Source: a virus
Virus record (IMG/VR): IMGVR_UViG_3300044971_001916
Span: 1 to 34,834 of that record
Length of the DNA: 34,834 nt
Strand: one strand, 5' to 3'
Shown here: one piece after another, positions 16,901 through 25,900 of the stretch
Layout: every line of letters begins with the position of its first letter
Position numbering within the stretch: the stretch's first letter is position 1
The notes under the pieces: generated by a model
What the model saw: the letters and a program-made list of their open reading frames with translations, nothing else
Told to the model about the DNA's origin: nothing
Database searches by the model: none
Program-made: the position numbers and the translations under genes

Positions 16901-19900
16901 CTGGTTTATTTTTAAATCATCCTACAATGAATTTTGTAGAATCGTTAAGATTAGCGTCAAAAGAATATACGCAGTTTAAACAAAAATTTCTAGAGCATGC
17001 TGCCAATTTAGAATTAGATAGAAACAATGTTGCGGCTTCTGTAGATACAATTTTATTAACTATTAACAATGTAAAGAACAGTTCTTTTCCATGGTTTTAT
17101 AGTGACATGGTTCCCTACGGTGATGACGAAAAAGTTGTCTTACCAAGTTATCAGGTATTTGACCCAGAAATTAGAAGTTATGAAATAACAAATATATTTC
17201 AAGACACTGTTATAAGCAACAAAGCTGTTCTAGTTTATATAACAAGAACCTTAAACAATATAACAACCACTGAACTATTAGTTAAAGACAGAGATTACAC
17301 ATTTGATCAAACTAGACCTGCTATTAACATTGCAGACAATTTTATTTTATTAATTGATGATATTTTAACAATTGTTGAATATAACAATACCGATGGAAGT
17401 TACATTCCTGAGACTCCGACCAAGTTAGGCATATATCCAAAATTTGAACCTGTAATTTATACAGACAACACTTATAGAACTCCTATAACAGTTATACAAG
17501 GACACGACGGTAGTATTACTCCGGCATTTGGTGACTTTAGAGACAAATTCTTATTAGAACTAGAAAGAAGAATCTATAACAATATTAAAATTGAATATAA
17601 TGTAACTAACTTTAATATTAACGATTACATTCCTGGGAAATTTAGATTAGTTGATTATACAAGGGCAGAATTTGATCAATTAATTGGGCAAAGCTTTTTA
17701 CGTTGGGTAGGTACAAACAGAATTGATTACACTACCAATTCTACGTTTGTAGCCTCAGATCCTTTCACCTGGAATTATAAAAAATTCAGAGACGTAATAA
17801 ATGGAGAAAGTCTGCCAGGAACATGGCGCAGCGTATTTAGATATTTCTTTGATACAGATAGACCGCACACCCATCCATGGGAAATGCTCGGTTTCAGCGA
17901 GAAACCAGATTATTGGGTGGATAGATACGGACCAGCGCCCTATACAGGCGGTAACTTAGTTTTATGGAGTGATCTAGAAGCAGGTTATATTCATGCAGGA
18001 ACAAGAGCTGGCATTGATTTTAGATATAGTCGTCCGGGATTGACTCAAATTATTCCTGTAGATGATAGTGGTAATCTACGTAGTCCGTCAGAATTTTTAG
18101 TTACAGATTATGATAGTGCAGCAGCTAATGTGAGTTACGCAGTAGGGGATATTGGACCTTCAGAGCTGGCATGGCGTAGAAGTAGTGATTATCCGTTTGC
18201 TATACATTTTGCTCTTGCCTTGGCTAAACCAGCTAGATATTTTGGCCTATTAATTGATGTTGAAAACTATTACAGAGATGTAGCAACAGGCCAGTTTTTA
18301 ATTGAAAGTAATGGTCACTTAAAACCAAGTATAGTAAAAATTAATGGTTACGAAGATGAATTAGGAAATACGCAAAGAGCAGCTAGTTATATAAATTGGA
18401 TTCGTGATTATGTAAAAAATTTAGGAATAGCTGATGCAAGCACACTAATTCACAATAATTTAAATCTAATAACTGTACAGCTTGCATATAAAATGTCTGG
18501 CTTTTCAGACAAAAAATTTATTGAGTTATTAGCAGAACAGTTTAGCCCAAGTAGCGTTAACGACAGTATTGTTGTACCTGAAGAAAATTATTCAATTGAA
18601 TTATTCAAAGGTGCTCCTTTAGATAAGCTTTCTTATTCGGCTGTAATTGTAGAAAAAAGTGCAAATGGCTATACTGTAAGTGGATATGATTTATATAATC
18701 CTTATTTTACATTAATACCTAGTTTACCAAATAACAATTCATATACAATTGAAGTTGGTGGTACCAGGGCTGTAATTTATAATGATTTTAAAAATCAAAG
18801 AATAGTCATTCCATACGGATTTGAATTTACTAAAAAACAAGAAGTAGTAGACTTTTTAGTAAGTTATCAAAGACATCTTGCTTCACAAGGGTTTATCTTT
18901 GAAGATAGAGATAATCAACTTAATGAGAAAAAAGATTTTATTTTAAGTGCTAAAGAATTTTTACACTGGTCTGATCAAGGCTGGAAACAAGGTAACATAA
19001 TAGTTTTAAGTCCGGTGTCAGATAACATTAAAATATTCAATGATACCACAGTAGTAGACGAAGTCACGAATACCGTAAATGGCAGTAGAGTCTTAGATAT
19101 TAATTATCAAACTATACGAAAAAATAATTTTACAATTTCAAGAGAAAGTGGATTATTTTCTTTAAAAGTAATTAGTACGGAAAGTGTTGGGCTAGCTACA
19201 TTTAATTTTGTTCAATATGAACATCTATTGATTTTAGACAACACCACTGTTTTTAATGATGTAATTTATGTACCAGAAACAGGAAATAGACAGTTTAGAT
19301 TAAAATTAATAGGTGCAAAAACAGGATTTTGGAACGGTGGCCTAGAACTTCCAGGATACATTTTCAGTGATAGGAACATTGAAGAATGGTTGCCTGGTGT
19401 AGATTACTTAAAAGGTACATTAGTTGAATACAAATCTCAACTGTACACAGCATTGCAAAATGTACTAGCAGCAGATCAATTCCAAGTTTCAAATTGGCAA
19501 CAAATTAATAGTTCAGCAGTAAAAACTGGATTAATTTCCAATTTTGCCACAAATTCGTCACAATCACTAAAATATTATGATATAAATGATCAACCATTTG
19601 ATGAAACTCTACAAATTTTTAGTAATAGTTTAATTGGTTTTAGACCAAGAGAATACTTTACTAATTTAGGTATTGACGTTACTACACAAAGTAAATTTTA
19701 TCAGGGAATTATTAAACAAGGCGGAACAATTAACGCCATCAATGCTCTTCGTGGCGCTAAGTTTAATATATTAGGTACACAACCTTTAAGTTTATTTGAA
19801 AATTGGGCCATACGTGTAGGTGAATACGGCTCTTTAGAAATCAATGATTTTATTGAATTTATTTTGCCCGAGGAAAACTTTAAGACAAATCCTTCGGTGT

Positions 19901-22900
19901 TTGAAGTTAATGGAGTAACAGCAGTTCCGGATATTGATGTAAACATTTTCACAGAAACTTCTGTTTATAAAAAAGGCGGCGCCTTTAAAAAGAATTTTTT
20001 ACGCGAGGAAAGCAAGGACCTTCCACTAGAATTTAAACCTTTGCCGGTTGCTGGCTTTGTTAATTTAGATGATGTTAATTACACTGTATTTGACATAAAA
20101 AATTATGCAGATTACAAAGACGTTGCAGATGAAATAGGAACAGGTTTTACAATTTGGACTGCTAGAGACCTTGATAATCATTGGAATGTTTACCGAGCAA
20201 CATTAATACCTGGTGCAGTCTTTATTCTCAGATACCAACTAGAATCCCAAGTAGAATTCGTAGTCAACGTAGACCACGGATTGATTGTTAATGATTTAGT
20301 TGTTTTGAAAAATTTTGATCCAAGATATAATGGAGTTTATCGTGTAGATTCAATTATTGACAGTACTAGATTTTTAGTAACAATGTATCAAAATTTACAA
20401 GATATAATAGATAGCGAAGCTGTAATTGCACTTGGCCTGCTTTATAAATTAGTAAGTAGTAAACTGGCTACACCTAATTCTATTATTGATAACACTCCTG
20501 TAACAGGTTATATTAAAAATGATAAATTTTGGGTCGAAGACATCGACGATCAAGGAACCTGGGGTGTATATACAAAAACAGATCCTTGGGCACATCGTGT
20601 TACACTAGAATTAGACCAATACACAGGATCAGATCATTTTGGAAAATCTGTAGCCATTGATAGATTTGCACGCTATGTTTATGCAGGTGCACCAGACAAT
20701 TCAGGAGGTCGCGTTGCTGGATTTATCAGAGGCGCAAATATTGACTTTGATAGAAAACCCGCTGTAGCAGCCAATCACATTTACTCTGGGGTAACCAATT
20801 TTGGGCAAGTATTGGCCACTGGCCTTAAAGACAACGTAGACAGTTATCTGGCTGTAGCAGATCCTACTGCTGCAAGTGGAAAAGGTGTTGTTTACATTTA
20901 TAAAAATTTAGGATTAATAAACATTTTAACAGACATTGCAGGAGTTGCTGATGATAGTTTTGGTTACTCATTGGCCATGTCAGATGACGCTCAATACTTG
21001 TATATTGGTGCGCCGGGTGCAAATAAAGTTTTTTGTTATAGTTTAGATTATCCACGGTTAACTTCTGTTCAAGAAATTATAGCTTCAGGGGCAACAACAT
21101 TCACTTTACAAACTACTGCTACAGTATCAATTGATTTAATTGTCTTGGCACCACTATCGGGCGCTGAATTCTTACCAACCATTGATTATACCCTTGCACA
21201 AGTAACAAATGCTATAACAGGTTTTACAAAAACTGGAACGCCGGCATTAGGTACAGGAGCGTTTTACAACATATCTGCAACAGGTGGAACCGGAACAGGT
21301 GCTAGATTTAGAGTAGAACGATCTGCTGTGACAGGGTTACCATCAGATGAATATGTTGTAACATTAGAAAATGGGGGATCTGGTTATACAAATGGTGAGA
21401 CCCTAACAATTGCAGGAGCAAGCGTAGGAGGAACTACGCCAGCAAACAATATTACTGTTACAGTTACCGGAGTTGGTGCTGCGACTAACATAGTGTTTGG
21501 TGTTGCCCCAGCTCTATTTTTAAAAATTGCAGTACAGAAAAAAGCTGATAGATATACACTGATTGATTCACTGCCTTTGGGATCAGAAGTTGCTGCTTTT
21601 AGTAGATTTGGTTCAGCATTGGCATGTAGTTCAGATGGATCAACCATAGCTGTTGGAGCAGAGTCAGCCAACGTAGGTGGTGTTTCAAACGCTGGTTCAG
21701 TTTATGTATATCATAGAACCAAGACAGAAATTGTCACCAATGGATTAACAAACATCTATACGTTGCCAGATAATTTTAATAATGTTTATAGAGTATTTTT
21801 TAACGGAACTTTAATATATGATCCAACTAATGTGCCAGCCGGTCAAAGTGCTGTGTATTTTATTACTGGTGGAAATACATTAAACTATGGTGACTCTGGT
21901 ACAGCTACACTGCCACGTAATAACAAATTCTTTGTTGAAACTAATCAATTTGTATTAGATCAAATATTATATCAAGAAACACCAACTAGTTTTGTAAGTA
22001 ATTTTGGATCAAAACTTGCTATGTGTTCAAGCGGATGCAACATTTACGTAGTAAGCTCCGAATATAAAGAACAAGACTATACAGCCGGACTAGTTACTAG
22101 ATTTTTAAATCTAGGTAGAGTATACGGAACAGTGATAGGCACCATTACAAATCCTACGGTTACTGCAGGACAAAGAATTGTAATCAATGATAGAACAATT
22201 ACTTTTACTGGAACTACTTTAACTTCGGTTATCAATAATATTAATAATGCAGTTATTACCGGAGTACGTGCCTCTAATGCAAATAACAGACTAAGAATTG
22301 ATAGTGACGTAGTCTTAGTTGGTCAGAAACTAAGTTTATTAAATGGAAGTACAGGAACACCTTTAGCTGACCTTGGTATAGAAACCTATCAATATACACA
22401 AATTATTCAACATCCTGAAAATGATCAACAATCGTTTGGAATTAGTTTAGCTGTTGATCAAGACAGTGGAACACTAGCAGTTGGTAGTGCTGGCGCAGAC
22501 ATCTTTCAGCCAATGGCGTTTGATCCTTTACTGGTACAGGCAACTATTTTTGATAGCGGCACAACCACTTTTGCTAATAAGGTTAAAGATAGTGGTGCAG
22601 TCTTCATATTCAACTTATTAGAAAATCCCAACGAAGACGCCGATAACCCATCACTGTTTGCTTACAGTCAAAAACTATTTGGTCCCAACTTGGAAGATAA
22701 TGTTGATTTTGGAGCTGGAATAGGCTTAACCTCAGACTATCTTTTTGTAGGTTTGGCTAATGCTACTGTACAGGATACAGTCGCCCAAGGCGGATTGTTG
22801 CATTACTATTATAATGAAAATGCCAAGAGTGGTTGGGAATTATCAAGAAACAAAGAGCCACGTGTTGATACAAGTGCAATTGGTTCGGCTTTTATATATA

Positions 22901-25900
22901 ACAAAGTATCTCAAGAAATTTTAGACTTTTTTGATTACATTGATCCTGCCAAAGGAAAATTACTAGGTGTAGTAGATCAAGAATTAGATTATAAAGAAGA
23001 ATATGATCCTGCTAGTTACAATAAATCTAGTAGAACAGATACAATTAATAACACCAGTTTTTATTGGTATGATAGACAGGTTGGTAGAACCTGGTGGGAT
23101 TTAAGCACTGTTAGTTTTATTGATTATGAACAAGCCAGCATTACCTACCGAGTAAAAAATTGGGGAAGATTATTCCCAGGGAGTCAAGTAACGATTTATG
23201 AATGGGTAGAAAGTAATTTCTTACCTAGCCAGTATGTAGATGCAGTAGGCGATGGTGTTCCAAAATATACTGATGATTCTGCATATTCATCAATTAGTTT
23301 AGTTGACCCAGCTACTGGTATAATTACACAAAAATATTACTACTGGGTTTCTGGCAAAACTGGAGTTGATACTTTAAAGGCCAAGAGAACTTTAAGTGTT
23401 AGATCTTTAGAAAACTATATAACTAATCCTAAAGATCAGAATATACCTTATTTAGGATTAATAGCTACCAATGCGGTTGCAATTTATAACGTAGAAAATA
23501 AATTATCCGGCGATGATATTGTTTTACATCTAACAGTATCAGAATCAAGAAACAATAATTTAATACACAATGAATGGCAGTTAGTACAACAAGGTGCTTC
23601 AGCTGATTCAATTCCTAACAGAGCTGTTCAAAAATTAAAAGACAGTCTAGGCGGATTTGATGTTAATGGAAACGCAGTTCCAAGTCCATTATTAAGCCCT
23701 CAGGACAAATTAGGAATATTGAATAATCCTATTCAGTCAATAGTTCACGACAGATTAGCTGCTCTTAGACTTTATGTAGAAACATTAAATTCGACACTAA
23801 TTAAATATCCTATTTTATTAACAAACTCTGTTTCTCTTTTAAAAACAGAAGATCCATTGCCTATTAGTGGATATGACTTAGAAACTAATAATGTTAATGA
23901 TTTGCTTTACATTGACACAAGTCAATTGCCTGATGGGTATAAAATTTTAGTAACCAGTGATTCAGATCAAAATGGATTGTGGACATTATACAAATATAAT
24001 TCTTCCACCGGTCTTTTTGATCTTGAACGAATTCAGGGCTTTAAGACAACTAGATTTTGGAACCCAATTGATTGGTATGACAGTTCATATCAAGTTGGTA
24101 AAACAATAGACTACATCGTAAACATTTATTCTGATATCCAGGCTTTGACTCCACAGCCGTCGTCTTACATAAAAGTGTTAGATGGAGGCAACGGAAATTG
24201 GTTGTTATACGAAGTACAGTCAGACGGGTCTTTAAATTTAGTTGGAACTCAAAATGGTACGCTTCAAATAAAAACTGAAGTATACGATCCTAGCTTAGGC
24301 AGTGGTTACGATACTCTGTCATTTGATATTACTGCTCTAGATCCTAATCCTACACAAGAGTTTAGAAATATATATGATGGGGTTTCACAACAAATTCTTG
24401 TAGGAAATCTTAGTACAGAATTTAATGGATTATTCCTAACTTTATTAAACTTTATTTTCATTGAACAAAAGAGTCCAGACTGGGTAATTAAAACTTCCTT
24501 TATAGACGTCTTCCACAGTCTACGAGCACTAGATCAATTTCCTAACTTTGTTAAAGATAATCAAGATTTTTACATTGATTACATTAACGAAATTAAACCT
24601 TACAGAACAAAAGTAAGAGAATATATTCCTAATTATTTTAATCAAGATCCTCTTGATGGCAACTTTACAGACTTTGATTTACCTAGTGCTTATGATTCTC
24701 GTTACAGAACATACAGAGCACCTGACGTAACATTAGAAAGCGATCAGGAACTATTACAACAAGATGAATATGTAAATTGGTATGAAAATTACAAATTTAA
24801 AATTACTGATTATATTGTTGGCAATATAGGATTAAATTATATATTACCACCAAACGTTGAAATTACCGGAGGAGGAGGATCCGGCGCTACAGCTATTACT
24901 ACCTTATTTGGTAATGGCAGTGTAAGCGGAGTTATTGTAACCAATGCAGGTTCGGGTTATACTTCGACTCCTAATGTGTTCATTAACGGCGATGGCGTTG
25001 GTGCTACTGCATATCCTTTATTAAAGAATGAATATTATTCACTACAAGCCAATTTAAGCTATAACCTAGTAAGAAGCATAGACACTGTTCTTAAATTTGA
25101 CAGATTTGAATATTCTAGCAATTTACAAATTTGGGAACCAAATGCATCTTATCCTGCCACTATAGTGACCTCTGGAAATACAACAAATAGTGTTGGCAAT
25201 TTATATGTAAGTTCAGGAAATATTATTGTCTATAACAATAATGCTTATTTGGCAACCAATGCTGAAGCTAATGTATGGCAAGCAAGTACAATTTATCCTG
25301 TAAACAGTCTTATTACTTTTGGAGGTAATGTTTATACCACGACTGGTAATGTATTTGCTACCTCTAGTAGTTTAATTAATACTGCTAATGTTCAGTTAGT
25401 AGAAAATTTTGATTTTACAAGATTTTCAAGAATAGAAAGTGGTAACGTTCTTCTTAACGCACTAGACAGAATAGTATCTTACTACAGTCCAGAAGTTGGC
25501 ATGCCAGGCAAAGATCTTGAACAATTAGTATCAGGTATCGTATATCCTGCGTCAAAAGTTGCTGGCCCAGTATTTAGAGCCAATGCATTTGAAGTTTCTA
25601 GCAACTTAGTATCGTTTAATTATGAAGGCTTAACTATTAATAGTGGCAATGTCAGCCAACTTAATTTCTTAGATCGTGGTTTTGAATTAAACAAAGCAAT
25701 TAGAATCTCAGCTAATGTTCCATTCCAATTTCAAAATAACGGATACTTCAAGATTATAAGTGTTGATAGAGATACTATGACATTGACAGGTCAGCCTGTT
25801 GAAACCACTTACAAAATAACATTAGACACAACTATTTCAGCTCAAGCAGGAGATTATATCACGCAGGCAAATACTGCTGGCAATGCATGGGTACTTCAGT

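Larger units (their letters stand above)
20629..22812 (+). other. Probable seven-bladed FG-GAP beta-propeller in giant protein
   Basis: Seven blade-like segments start at 20629 (HFGKSVAIDRFARYVYAGAP), 20797 (NFGQVLATG...YLAVADP), 20956 (SFGYSLAMSDDAQYLYIGAP), 21604 (RFGSALACSSDGSTIAVGAE), 22000 (NFGSKLAMCSSGCNIYVVSS), 22432 (SFGISLAVDQDSGTLAVGSA) and 22705 (DFGAGIGLTSDYLFVGLA). Most end in a G-x-V-x-x-(Y/F) strand. The pattern FG-x(2-3)LA...DG-x-x-(I/L)-x-VGA fits integrin-type FG-GAP repeats. Inserts of a few hundred bases separate blades 3/4, 4/5 and 5/6. Confidence 0.65.
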
